A DNA stretch of 64,000 nucleotides from Bacillus sp. BA3 (GTDB lineage Bacteria > Bacillota > Bacilli > Bacillales > DSM-1321): positions 598,075 to 662,074 of the forward strand of contig PIZR01000001.1 of NCBI GenBank assembly GCA_002835675.1, in the 5' to 3' direction. The notes below the pieces were generated by a model. It was not told the origin of the DNA and did not search any database. It saw nothing but the letters and a program-made list of their open reading frames with translations. Below, piece by piece: positions 1 through 8,323 of this stretch. Every line of letters starts with the position of its first letter. Positions within the stretch are counted from its first letter, which is position 1. The position numbers and the translations under genes were made by a program.

Positions 1-84
1 GAAAATCTATAATTCATTTATATTGTTTTGTATATGAAATACTTAATACGGAAAATTTCGTGATTTGACAGGGAATATCGAAGT

Positions 85-171
85 ATGAAATTTTTTTTAT
101 TTGTTTTTACCGCTGTGATTGGTTATATTTGGTTATATAACAACGAGCTTTTCTATCGAAACGTCAATTAA
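85..171 (+). CDS. possible 28-residue hydrophobic small protein
   Basis: ATG-initiated reading frame of 28 codons. The first 18 residues are strongly hydrophobic (MKFFLFVFTAVIGYIWLY), followed by a short polar tail, as in a single-pass membrane microprotein. The ribosome-binding site is weak: GGGA lies about ten bases upstream. No homologue is recognised, and the AT-rich setting makes a chance frame quite possible. Confidence 0.2.
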   Translation: MKFFLFVFTAVIGYIWLYNNELFYRNVN

Positions 172-727
172 GCTAGGCCTTCCAAATAGTTTTATATATG
201 TAAATATGCTTTAATTGACACATAAACACTATTCTATTTATACATGAAGAGTAAAGGATTGTAAGGTAGTAATGGTTGCCAATTTGCGATACTGATTCTT
301 TAACAGGAATAGGGATAAGGAATAGCGCTTAAAGACCCCAGCTCGGTTAAAAGTTCCCGGCTTTTACTAGCCGTTTTCCGGAAGTGGTGAAAGCCTTGAT
401 TATATCTGATGTGACTCGTAGACCAGCTGTTGTTAGCAGGAAAGAAAGAAAACGGAAACTTCTGAATTGATTACAATCCATCGAAATATGATTGGAAGAA
501 CTTGCAAAGCAAAGGCCAGTGCATGCTACTGGCGCCAAAGTTCCTGTCTAGTTAAGGTAGCAAAAGAAAACGATTGAAGTATGCATCAAAACATCCACCA
601 ATTGAACGATCGGAAAAAAATGTACATATACACTTAAAGTTCTTCTTTCTAGGTACGAAGAAAGCTTTACTGAATGGGTTATAGTCAGGAGAAAATGAGA
701 TTTATTCACAACGGGGGGAATACTCGA
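172..727. other. gene-poor stretch upstream of the IclR gene
   Basis: No convincing gene was found. A possible sigma-A promoter has TTGACA at 215-220 and a weak TATACA at 239-244, but nothing recognisable starts soon after it. Between about 345 and 560 both strands show short open stretches that resemble no known family and may be decayed coding sequence. The segment just before the IclR gene presumably carries that gene's promoter. Confidence 0.4.
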
Positions 728-1543
728 ATGGCAAGCGAAGAAAAAGAGAAAGAGAAATATAGTGCTAATTCATTGGTTAGGGGCTTGGAAATCATTAAGC
801 TCTTTAATGAAGTACAGCCGAGCTTGTCTCTTTCAGAAATAGCAAAACAACTCGGAGTAAGCAGAACAGTACCATATCGTTTATTATTCACATTACAAAA
901 TATTGGTTACTTGTCTCAGGATGAACATACCAAACGTTATAGTTTAACTCCTAAAGTTCTTGAATTGGGATTCAGCTATTTGAATAGCTTGAAATTCCAG
1001 GAAATTGTCCAACCTTATATGGAGACCTTGCGTGATGAAATCGGAGCCTCCTGCCATCTTTCCATTTTGGATGGACAGGAAGTTGTTTATGTTGGAAGTG
1101 CCCCGATCAGAGGTGTATCCGCTGTCAATGTGAACATAGGTTTGCGGCTGCCGGCACATGCTTTGGCCAATGGAAAATTACTTTTGGCATATCAACCGAA
1201 AGAATTGCTCATGCAAATGTTCAAAATCTCAAACCTTACTCCTTATACAGACAAAACACTCACCGCGCCTGGTGAATTTCAAAAACAGCTGGAATCGATT
1301 CGGCAAAATGGTTATTCGATGACAAGCGGGGAATTCCACCCTGGCATCCGTTCCGTTGCCGCCCCGATCTTTGATAGGACTGGGAAAGTATTGGCTGCCT
1401 TGAATGTCGTAGCAACAGAATCTGCTTATCAAGAGGATTTCATCGATAAAATTGCCTTGCCGAAACTGTTGGAAGTTTCTCGTCAGTTATCCGTTTATAT
1501 GGGATATAGCGGGGTTAAGCCTTATCAACACGAAGATGTCTGA
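728..1543 (+). CDS. IclR-family transcriptional regulator
   Basis: A 271-residue DNA-binding regulator. The N-terminal winged helix-turn-helix spans about residues 14-70 (LSEIAKQLGVSRTVPYRLL). The C-terminal IclR effector domain follows, with the typical GLRLPAHALANGKLLLAY and GVRSVAAPIF-like (here GIRSVAAPIF) segments. The ATG at 728 was chosen because GGGGGGAA sits just upstream; an ATG at 674 in frame has no comparable site. IclR proteins commonly control adjacent aromatic or short-chain acid catabolic operons, and this gene is codirectional with the dioxygenase operon beginning at 1818. Its effector is probably a pathway substrate or intermediate (inference). A strong terminator at 1583-1622 separates it from that operon. 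Confidence 0.93.
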   Translation: MASEEKEKEKYSANSLVRGLEIIKLFNEVQPSLSLSEIAKQLGVSRTVPYRLLFTLQNIGYLSQDEHTKRYSLTPKVLELGFSYLNSLKFQEIVQPYMETLRDEIGASCHLSILDGQEVVYVGSAPIRGVSAVNVNIGLRLPAHALANGKLLLAYQPKELLMQMFKISNLTPYTDKTLTAPGEFQKQLESIRQNGYSMTSGEFHPGIRSVAAPIFDRTGKVLAALNVVATESAYQEDFIDKIALPKLLEVSRQLSVYMGYSGVKPYQHEDV

Positions 1544-1582
1544 ACGATTTAAAATCGATTAATAAGTGAATAACCTCTTTCG

Positions 1583-1622
1583 AAAGTGTGGATCTCCCAA
1601 TAGGGAAATCCACACTTTTTTT
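1583..1622 (+). terminator. rho-independent terminator after the IclR gene
   Basis: The arms AAAGTGTGGAT and ATCCACACTTT flank a 14-base loop and run straight into a T tract. Confidence 0.9.
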
Positions 1623-1710
1623 GTGTTAAGAAAAGCAAATCGTTACAAGTTTATCCTATAGTGGTGAACGTTCGGATTATAAAAATAGTTTTAAATATTC
1701 TAAAAACTCA

Positions 1711-1739
1711 TTGACAATGAAGCGGTTTCATTTTAGACT
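1711..1739 (+). promoter_or_regulatory. sigma-A-like promoter of the catabolic operon
   Basis: TTGACA at 1711-1716 and TAGACT at 1734-1739 are separated by 17 bp, about 80 bp before the cupin gene. It is the only good promoter-like pair between the IclR terminator and the operon. Confidence 0.65.
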
Positions 1740-1750
1740 TAATTCATAGA

Positions 1751-1765
1751 CAAAACAATGTTTTG
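1751..1765 (+). promoter_or_regulatory. perfect palindrome, candidate IclR operator
   Basis: CAAAACAATGTTTTG is a perfect inverted repeat of seven bases around a central A. It begins about 12 bp after the predicted -10 box, over the early transcribed region, where a bound repressor would block transcription. Assignment to the neighbouring IclR protein is inferred from position only. Confidence 0.5.
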
Positions 1766-1817
1766 CTTATGAAACATAATTCGGTTTAGAAACAACAAAT
1801 AAGGGAGGAATTTTAAA

Positions 1818-2351
1818 ATGACAAAAGAAACTTTCTCAGTGAAGGATTTTGAAAAAAAATATGTTGCCCGATTGAAAGACCGTACTCTTGATTGGAATGT
1901 CTTGAAGTTCCAAGAAGAAATTGATCCCGCTTATAGACGCGCACAGATGAGATATATCGGACGTGGTGCCACTGCCAATAACGATACGAATGTAATTGCT
2001 GGTGAACATTTCACTTTAAGTACGATGGTGCTTCCTCCGGGATGTATCGGTCCTTTGCATCTTCATGACGATGTTGAAGAAGTGTTTTTCATTCTTGAGG
2101 GTGAAGTCACGGCATTAATTCAAGAGGACAGCTACAGTGAAGTGCATGAAATTAAATTAAGTGCGAGAGACTGCATAAGCAGCCCACCAGGGGTTTATCG
2201 GGGAATTAGGAATGACGGGGATGTAGAGGCGCGCATGCTAGTGATGCTTGGGGCAGTGAAGCCTAACTTACCGACATATCCTGAAGGCAGTGAACTGGAA
2301 GAACTGCGTAAACAACGCTCTAAAGAAAGAGAAGCCATCATTAAAGATTGA
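1818..2351 (+). CDS. cupin-domain protein, first gene of the dioxygenase operon
   Basis: A 177-residue single-domain cupin with a strong ribosome-binding site (AAGGGAGGAA). Cupin motif 1 is present as PLHLHDDVEEVFFILEGE, with H81, H83 and E87/E88 as metal-ligand candidates. In motif 2 (SSPPGVYRGIRN) the usual histidine is replaced by R128, so the metal site would lack one standard ligand. The C-terminal 25 residues are charged and probably helical. The position points to a role in ring-compound catabolism, for instance as a small dioxygenase, isomerase or ligand-binding accessory, but the family alone does not say which. A hairpin at 2361-2406 separates it from the next gene. Confidence 0.85.
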   Translation: MTKETFSVKDFEKKYVARLKDRTLDWNVLKFQEEIDPAYRRAQMRYIGRGATANNDTNVIAGEHFTLSTMVLPPGCIGPLHLHDDVEEVFFILEGEVTALIQEDSYSEVHEIKLSARDCISSPPGVYRGIRNDGDVEARMLVMLGAVKPNLPTYPEGSELEELRKQRSKEREAIIKD

Positions 2352-2360
2352 TCATTTAGC

Positions 2361-2406
2361 CGAAAAGGGCACCTGCATTATGAAAATTAATGAGGCGCCC
2401 TTTTCG
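2361..2406 (+). other. strong hairpin between the cupin and extradiol dioxygenase genes
   Basis: The arms CGAAAAGGGC(A)CCT and AGG(C)GCCCTTTTCG enclose an AT-rich loop. There is no long T run after it, so it looks more like an mRNA stability, processing or partial attenuation element than a full terminator. Confidence 0.55.
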
Positions 2407-2474
2407 ATTAGATTGTTAAATATGGCCAATGCGAATGATCAAAAGGGCAATCTAAATTATGGGAGGTATAAAAA

Positions 2475-3413
2475 ATGCTTGGTATTACTCATTTACGACA
2501 TATAAGCATGATAACTCCGAATTTCGACGATCAAGCAGAGTTTTATGAAAAGGTTTGGGGTCTGGATAAAGTGGATGTTCCGGAAGAGGAGAATACGGTT
2601 TATTTCCGGGGGGCTGGACCGGAACATCATATTCTTAGCCTTCACAAGGGAGAAAAACGAGGGTTGCACCATATAGCTTTTGGCATGGTCGATAAAAATG
2701 CGGTGGACCGTGCAGCAGGGATATTACAATCGAAGGGAGTTCGAATTATTGAACCGCCTGGATATTTGGATGAAGCAGGTGCCGGTTATGGCCTGCGGTT
2801 TATTGATCCGGAAAACCGCGTGATCGAGCTTTCGGCTTGGGTGGAAGTGCAAACGTCTATTTGGAGCAAGAAAAATGTTGATCCAGTGAAATTGAATCAT
2901 GTTGTAATGAACACGAAGAACTTAGATATGATCGTTGAGTTTTATACGGACGTACTCGGTTTTAAAGTTACTGATTGGAGTGAGCACCAAATGTCATTCC
3001 TGCGGTGCAACAGGAAGCATCACTCCATTGCCTTCAATCAAGATGAGCATGCGTCAGTCAATCATATCGCATACGAAGTCGATTCCGTGGATGAACTGAT
3101 GCGAGGAATAAGCAATGTCCGAAAAGCGGGCTTGTCAGAACTTTGGGGACCTGGGCGTCATGGGCCTGGAGACAATATTTTCTGTTATTTTCAAGACCCA
3201 GGCGGTTTTGTTATGGAGTATACATGTTATCTGGAAACGATCGAAGATGAATCTGAGTGGAGAGCACGTGTATGGAAACGGGTTCCGCATTTAATGGATC
3301 AGTGGGGGATTGCAGGGCCGCCGAAACCTGAAGCCCGCAAAGCAATGGGAGGAGATCCCGATCCAGGATGGGTTGATTCTCATATAGATGGTTCTGTCAT
3401 GGCGGAAAAATGA
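2475..3413 (+). CDS. type I extradiol ring-cleavage dioxygenase (catechol 2,3-dioxygenase-like)
   Basis: A 312-residue protein with two vicinal-oxygen-chelate domains, about residues 5-122 and 138-252. The C-terminal domain keeps the Fe(II) facial triad of type I extradiol dioxygenases: H142 (LNHVV), H197 (VNHIAY) and E248 (GFVMEYT). Length and two-domain layout match the BphC/catechol 2,3-dioxygenase group, which opens catecholic rings next to the diol with O2. The last 50 residues extend beyond the VOC fold. The start follows GGGAGG by nine bases. A Rieske dioxygenase and a dihydrodiol dehydrogenase further down the operon would supply a catechol. The exact substrate is unknown. Confidence 0.9.
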   Translation: MLGITHLRHISMITPNFDDQAEFYEKVWGLDKVDVPEEENTVYFRGAGPEHHILSLHKGEKRGLHHIAFGMVDKNAVDRAAGILQSKGVRIIEPPGYLDEAGAGYGLRFIDPENRVIELSAWVEVQTSIWSKKNVDPVKLNHVVMNTKNLDMIVEFYTDVLGFKVTDWSEHQMSFLRCNRKHHSIAFNQDEHASVNHIAYEVDSVDELMRGISNVRKAGLSELWGPGRHGPGDNIFCYFQDPGGFVMEYTCYLETIEDESEWRARVWKRVPHLMDQWGIAGPPKPEARKAMGGDPDPGWVDSHIDGSVMAEK

Positions 3414-3514
3414 GGAGGATTTTGATTTCCTCCCATGATTCTTGCGCGTAGTTAGCTTCTTGTAGATTAAAGGACAGCATTTGAGGAAAATGGCTTTGAA
3501 AAGGAGTGAAGAGA

Positions 3515-4306
3515 GTGGATTTAGGATTGCAAGGAAAAGTGGCTGTCATTATGGGCGGCACGTCGGGCGTGGGATTAAAAACAGCAGAAATGTTTTTAGC
3601 TGAAGGAGCGAAAGTGGCTATTTGCGGCAGAAGCGCTGAGCGTATGGAAAGTGCACAAAGTCAATTACTCTCATTTGGTGAAAAGGCAGATATTTTTGCA
3701 TCAACATGTGATGTCACCTCAAAATCGGATGTGGATTCTTTCATTAATGGTACCGCTGAGAGGTTTGGCGGAATCGATATATTGGTGAATGCAGCCGGTC
3801 AAAGCGTGATGGGTCACTTTTTTGACATAACGGATGAGCAGTGGGAAGAACAGATTCAGTTAAAGTTCTTTGCCATCATATATGCAGTTCGTGCTTCGCA
3901 TCCTCATTTAGTGAAAAGGGGAGGAGGGCGGATTATTAATATTAATGCGACGCTTGCTAAAGAACCTGAACGTCATATGGTAGCGACTGCAGCAGCAAGG
4001 GCTGGCCTCCTTAATTTAAGCAAAACCTTGTCCCAGGAATTGGCCTTTGACAATATATTGGTCAATTCAGTGAGTCTTGGATTGATCCGGACTGATCAAT
4101 GGGAGCGAAGAAGATTGAAAAATGCGCCTGATATGGACCCTGAAGAGTATTACGGGGACCTTGCGAAAAAACGGAATATCCCCCTCGGCCGCGTAGGCGA
4201 AGCGGAAGAAGTGGCCAGTGTCATTGTTTTCCTTGCTTCAGACAAAGCAAGTTATGTAGCGGGTTCGACGATTGAGACGGCAGGAGCGATTGGAAAGGCA
4301 CTATAA
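3515..4306 (+). CDS. SDR-fold protein lacking the catalytic Ser-Tyr-Lys
   Basis: A 263-residue short-chain dehydrogenase/reductase fold. The nucleotide-binding motif GGTSGVG (residues 14-20) and an NAAG motif near residue 92 are present. Where classical SDRs have YxxxK, this protein has T158-A-A-A-R162, and the upstream catalytic serine position reads N144-A145, so the whole triad is replaced. The C-terminal part (residues 170-255) is otherwise typical. The GTG at 3515 lies eight bases after AGGAG; a GTG at 3506 overlaps that site and was rejected. The protein may be a non-redox enzyme, a pseudo-enzyme partner, or use different catalytic residues. Confidence 0.88.
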   Translation: MDLGLQGKVAVIMGGTSGVGLKTAEMFLAEGAKVAICGRSAERMESAQSQLLSFGEKADIFASTCDVTSKSDVDSFINGTAERFGGIDILVNAAGQSVMGHFFDITDEQWEEQIQLKFFAIIYAVRASHPHLVKRGGGRIININATLAKEPERHMVATAAARAGLLNLSKTLSQELAFDNILVNSVSLGLIRTDQWERRRLKNAPDMDPEEYYGDLAKKRNIPLGRVGEAEEVASVIVFLASDKASYVAGSTIETAGAIGKAL

Positions 4307-4336
4307 ATATATTACTAAAAAAGGTAGGATAACGCG

Positions 4337-6025
4337 ATGAAAATAAAAGAAGAAATAGAGTTTACGACCGCCGATTCCATCGTAAAGGAGCTTGTTCAAG
4401 CAGGAGTGGAAGCAGCTTTCGGGATTGTCAGCATTCATAATATGCCCATCTATGATGCAATTCTTAGAGAAGGGAGCATCAAACTCATATGTTCACGCGG
4501 TGAGAGCGGTGCCGTAAACATGGCTGATGGATATGCCCGCGCCACTGGGAAATTGGGTGTAGTGATTACCAGTACTGGAACAGGGGCAGGAAATGCTGCT
4601 GGTTCCTTGGTGGAAGCTTGGGCAGCTGGTGTTCCCCTTCTTCACCTTACAGGTGAGGTGGCTTCTTCTTATCTTGGTACAGGCAAAGGATACATACATG
4701 AGTGTAAAGACCAGCTTTCAATGATGAGCGGGGCTTGTAAAAATGCAGTTAGGCTTAGAAACCCTGATCAAACCGCAGCAGTAGTTAGGAAGGCAATCGA
4801 AGAAGCGTTAACTGCACCAACGGGCCCGGTTACATTGGAAATTCCCATCGACTATCAATCGGCGATCATAGAAGATCTTTCACTCGAAGGGCTACGAGCT
4901 TCAACATCTGAAACAAATCCATTGCCATTCATTCCTGAACAAGCTGTGCAAAAAATGGTGGGGGCACGCCGTCCTGTGATATGGGCCGGTGGTGGAGTCA
5001 TCAGTGCCAATGCTTCGCAAGAGCTGCAAAAATTAGCGGAAATCCTTGGTGCAGCGGTTATAACCAGTCAGTCAGGAAAAGGTTCGATTCCAGAAAACCA
5101 TGAACAATGCATAGGACATTTTGCGGCATATGAAACAACTAAAGAGTTTTTAAGAAATGCAGATTTATTGATTAGCGTAGGTGTTAGGTTTAGGGGGAAT
5201 GAAACATCCAACTGGAAAGTGCCGGTGCCACAAGAACATATAGCGATCGATGCGGATTGGCAGGCCATTAACCGGAACTATAAAGCCACGTTAGGATTGG
5301 TTGGCGATGCAAAAGATATGCTTGCTGCCGTCATTGAAAAGCTTGAAGAACATTCAGTTCATGCGGAGCCATCTTATTTACAAGAAGTTCTTTCGCTTAG
5401 AAATGAAGTACGTGCCCAACTCAGGGAAACGCTTGGACCTTATGAGCAATTTGTGGATGGCATGAGGGATATATTACCAGACGATACTATTCTAGTCCGT
5501 GATGTAACCGTTCAGGCAAACGTTTGGGGCAGCCGTTTATTTGAAATCTATGAACCGAGAACATCCATTCATGCATCAGGGGGAGGAATTGGTCAAGGTC
5601 TTCCAACAGCAATCGGTGCCCAAATGGGTTGTCAAGATAAAACAGTCGTTCTTATGGCTGGAGATGGTGGGTTCATGGTTAACGTCGGGGAAATGGTTAC
5701 GGCAGCAGAAGAAAACTTACCAGTTATCATCGTATTATTCGATGACTCAGGCTATGGGGTTCTTCGCAATATTCAAACAGCCGCATATGGCCGGCAGGTA
5801 GCCGTGGATTTATTGAGCCCTGATTTTGTGAAACTGGCTGAGTCCATGCATTTTGAAGCGGTGCGTATTGGTTCTGGAGATGAATTCATATCCGAACTGA
5901 AAAAGGCTAAGGAAAGACGTAAACCTTCAATGATCGTTGTTGATATGGAAGCTGTGGGGCCAATGGCCAAGCCATTTGGCGGACCGCCAGGAGCTGCAGA
6001 AGCATTCAAGCCAAAAAAACTATAA
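4337..6025 (+). CDS. thiamine-diphosphate-dependent enzyme (acetolactate synthase / benzoylformate decarboxylase superfamily)
   Basis: A 562-residue ThDP enzyme with the usual three-domain order. The N-terminal pyrimidine-binding domain carries the catalytic glutamate E56 (RGESGAVNMADGYAR). A central Rossmann-like domain lies around 190-330. The C-terminal pyrophosphate-binding domain has GDGG near residue 441. Members decarboxylate 2-oxo acids or join the resulting carbanion to an acceptor; the sequence does not decide between these. With an aldehyde dehydrogenase immediately downstream (12 bp), conversion of a 2-oxo acid to an aldehyde and then an acid is the simplest reading. The start follows GGTAGGAT. 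Confidence 0.88.
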   Translation: MKIKEEIEFTTADSIVKELVQAGVEAAFGIVSIHNMPIYDAILREGSIKLICSRGESGAVNMADGYARATGKLGVVITSTGTGAGNAAGSLVEAWAAGVPLLHLTGEVASSYLGTGKGYIHECKDQLSMMSGACKNAVRLRNPDQTAAVVRKAIEEALTAPTGPVTLEIPIDYQSAIIEDLSLEGLRASTSETNPLPFIPEQAVQKMVGARRPVIWAGGGVISANASQELQKLAEILGAAVITSQSGKGSIPENHEQCIGHFAAYETTKEFLRNADLLISVGVRFRGNETSNWKVPVPQEHIAIDADWQAINRNYKATLGLVGDAKDMLAAVIEKLEEHSVHAEPSYLQEVLSLRNEVRAQLRETLGPYEQFVDGMRDILPDDTILVRDVTVQANVWGSRLFEIYEPRTSIHASGGGIGQGLPTAIGAQMGCQDKTVVLMAGDGGFMVNVGEMVTAAEENLPVIIVLFDDSGYGVLRNIQTAAYGRQVAVDLLSPDFVKLAESMHFEAVRIGSGDEFISELKKAKERRKPSMIVVDMEAVGPMAKPFGGPPGAAEAFKPKKL

Positions 6026-6037
6026 GGAGGATTGAGA

Positions 6038-7483
6038 ATGATTTCGACATACCCATTTGTTTCAGGAAAATATCTAGTTAATGGAGAATGGAGAGAATTA
6101 CCGGAAAAAGTCGATGTAGTGAATCCGGCAAATACATCGGAAGTAGTTGGCCAGGTGGCAAAATGCTCTGAAGAAATCGTGAATGACGCAATTGAAGCGG
6201 CGGAAAATGCTTTTGATACGTGGTCCCGCTCTGATATCGGGGAACGGGCAACCCGTATGAATACTGCGGCAGAAGAGCTTTCAAAAGTTATCGAGGAAAA
6301 TGTTACAGTGTTTGTACGTGAAAATGGCAAAACACTTGTTGAAGCTAAAAAGGATTTATTGCGCTGTGTTGAAGTCATGAAGGGCTGTGCAGCAGAGTTA
6401 CTTGATTGGTGGAAGCCTGAAGTCCTCCCAGGAAAACAAAAAGTCCAAATCCGAAGAAGGGCAAGAGGTGTCACGGCAATAATCACACCGTGGAATTCTC
6501 CGATGATATTAACCTTTAAAAGGGTCATACCTGCTGTTTTGGCAGGCAATGCCGTTGTCGTAAAACCTGCAACGAATTGTCCCTTAACGATCATGACCTG
6601 TTTAAAAGTAGTTGCCGAACATTTTCCTCCAGGAGTCATCAATATAGTCTCAGGATCTGGAAAAGCAATCGGCGACACACTATGTACCGATTCACGCGTA
6701 CGGACATTGGCGTTTGTCGGAAGTACGGAAACCGGGAAAGATATCATGCAGAAATCATCTGGAAATCTGCAAAAAGTATATATGGAACTTGGCGGCAATG
6801 ATCCTGCCATCATTTTGGAAGATGCCAATATGGATGAAGCGGCTATCAAACGTTTGAGGATGGGGATTTTACGAGCTGCGGGTCAGGTCTGTTCTGCTGT
6901 AAAAAGAGTGTATGTCCAAGAATCACGTTATGATGAAGTTGTGGAGAAGCTGACCAAAGAGTTTAGCCGGATGGTAATCGGTGATGGCATTCAGCCTGAT
7001 GTAACTATGGGTCCATTGAATAATAAAGCACAATATGACTTTGTGAATAGCTTGATCGAACGTACCGCTAAGTCAGGAGGAAATATAATCACAACCGGCA
7101 TCCAGCTGAATCCGGAAACTTGGGATAAAGGTTATTATATGCTTCCTTCCATTATTACTGGCGTCAATCAGCAGAGCGAATTGGTTCGAGTGGAACAATT
7201 CGGGCCCATCATTCCAATTTTACCTTTCAAAGATATTGATGAAGCTGTAAAATTAGCGAATGATAGTGAGTTTGCGCTGCGTGCATCTGTTTGGACCGAG
7301 AATGAAGATATCGCTGTCGAAATGGCAGATCGTCTTGAAGCTGGTGCTGTTTTCCATAATAATCATACCGTTTTTAGCGACTTGGCCCTGGATTTCCCTG
7401 GCTTAAAAGAAAGCGGTGTTTCTCGGGAAACAAGACATTGCGGGTTGGAATTCTTTGCGGACTCATACGGGTTTGCTGATTGA
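6038..7483 (+). CDS. NAD(P)-dependent aldehyde dehydrogenase
   Basis: A 481-residue member of the aldehyde dehydrogenase superfamily. The general-base glutamate E250 (MELGGNDP) and nucleophile C285 (GQVCSAVKR) are both present, as are the cofactor-binding WNSP (near residue 153) and KPA segments. The ATG at 6038 was preferred to an in-frame TTG at 6032 because AAGGAGG ends seven bases before it. It probably oxidises the aldehyde released by the ThDP enzyme encoded just upstream to a carboxylate. The substrate cannot be inferred more precisely. Confidence 0.92.
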   Translation: MISTYPFVSGKYLVNGEWRELPEKVDVVNPANTSEVVGQVAKCSEEIVNDAIEAAENAFDTWSRSDIGERATRMNTAAEELSKVIEENVTVFVRENGKTLVEAKKDLLRCVEVMKGCAAELLDWWKPEVLPGKQKVQIRRRARGVTAIITPWNSPMILTFKRVIPAVLAGNAVVVKPATNCPLTIMTCLKVVAEHFPPGVINIVSGSGKAIGDTLCTDSRVRTLAFVGSTETGKDIMQKSSGNLQKVYMELGGNDPAIILEDANMDEAAIKRLRMGILRAAGQVCSAVKRVYVQESRYDEVVEKLTKEFSRMVIGDGIQPDVTMGPLNNKAQYDFVNSLIERTAKSGGNIITTGIQLNPETWDKGYYMLPSIITGVNQQSELVRVEQFGPIIPILPFKDIDEAVKLANDSEFALRASVWTENEDIAVEMADRLEAGAVFHNNHTVFSDLALDFPGLKESGVSRETRHCGLEFFADSYGFAD

Positions 7484-7499
7484 GGAAGGATGAAACTAC

Positions 7500-8285
7500 A
7501 TGAAGTTAGGTTTAATAGGGTGCGGTAATATCGGAAAATTTCTGCTTCAGGCCATTAATAACGACGGGCTTCTTCCAGGTGGGAGAATCGTTGCGATTTA
7601 TGCCCGCCGTGAAGAAATTGCCTCACAACTAGCAGAAGAATTCAGGACACAGTCATATGGTGATGTCGACGAACTTCTTGAATCCGATGTAGATTTAGTC
7701 ATAGAGGCTGCAACGATTGAAGCAGCTGAAGAGTATGCATTGAAAGTGCTTAAAAGCGGGAAGGATCTCTTGCTAAGCAGCATTGGCGTTATGGCGAATT
7801 CTGCCTTTGAAGAACAATCAAACCAGATTTGTAAATTGAATAACGTGAATATTCTCCTTCCGTCTGGTGCGATTGGAGGTCTCGATTTACTTAAATCGGC
7901 AAAAGCCGTGAATGGCCTTGAATCTGTTTGCATCACCACAAGAAAACCGCCAAACGCATTGCCCGCAGGGTCTTCAGTGACAGAAGAAACGTTATTATTT
8001 GAAGGATCTGCTGCAGAAGCGATAAAACAGTTTCCGAGAAACATTAATGTTGCGATTGTGCTGTCTATGGCTGGTCTTGGATCAGAAAAGACGAAAGTGA
8101 AAATCATTGCCGATCCAAATGTGTTAAAAAACAATCACCTGATAGAAGCGTCAGGTTCGTTCGGGAAACTGAAACTGGAAGTGGAAAATGATCCGATGCC
8201 TAATAATCCGAAAACGAGTTATCTAGCGGCATTAAGTGTTTTGGCGACTCTGCAAAATAAGGAAAAGAGCGTTCAAATCGGGTAA
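7500..8285 (+). CDS. aspartate dehydrogenase-like NAD(P) enzyme
   Basis: A 261-residue protein of the aspartate dehydrogenase/DUF108 family. The N-terminal Rossmann domain has GLIGCGNIGKFL. The central segment LLPSGAIGGLDLLKSA is a family hallmark. The C-terminal domain has KTKVKIIADP and NHLIEASGSFGK, carrying the conserved histidine of known L-aspartate dehydrogenases, and ends in NPKTS. Characterised members interconvert L-aspartate with iminoaspartate/oxaloacetate and can feed NAD synthesis. Here it is embedded in a catabolic operon and not beside nadAB, so a role on an amino acid or imine in the pathway is likelier (inference). It starts 16 bp after the aldehyde dehydrogenase. Confidence 0.87.
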   Translation: MKLGLIGCGNIGKFLLQAINNDGLLPGGRIVAIYARREEIASQLAEEFRTQSYGDVDELLESDVDLVIEAATIEAAEEYALKVLKSGKDLLLSSIGVMANSAFEEQSNQICKLNNVNILLPSGAIGGLDLLKSAKAVNGLESVCITTRKPPNALPAGSSVTEETLLFEGSAAEAIKQFPRNINVAIVLSMAGLGSEKTKVKIIADPNVLKNNHLIEASGSFGKLKLEVENDPMPNNPKTSYLAALSVLATLQNKEKSVQIG

Positions 8286-8323
8286 TGCATTATGATGTAA
8301 AGCTTGGAAGGGAGAGAAAAAGT

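Noticed and set aside
674..727. Longer start for the IclR regulator
   Set aside because: The ATG at 728 directly follows GGGGGGAA, while the upstream ATG has no such site and adds an atypical leader.
5773..6849. Long minus-strand open frame of 358 codons opposite the ThDP and aldehyde dehydrogenase genes
   Set aside because: It is antisense to two clearly supported genes, has no recognisable motif and no ribosome-binding site; it reflects codon bias of the real genes.
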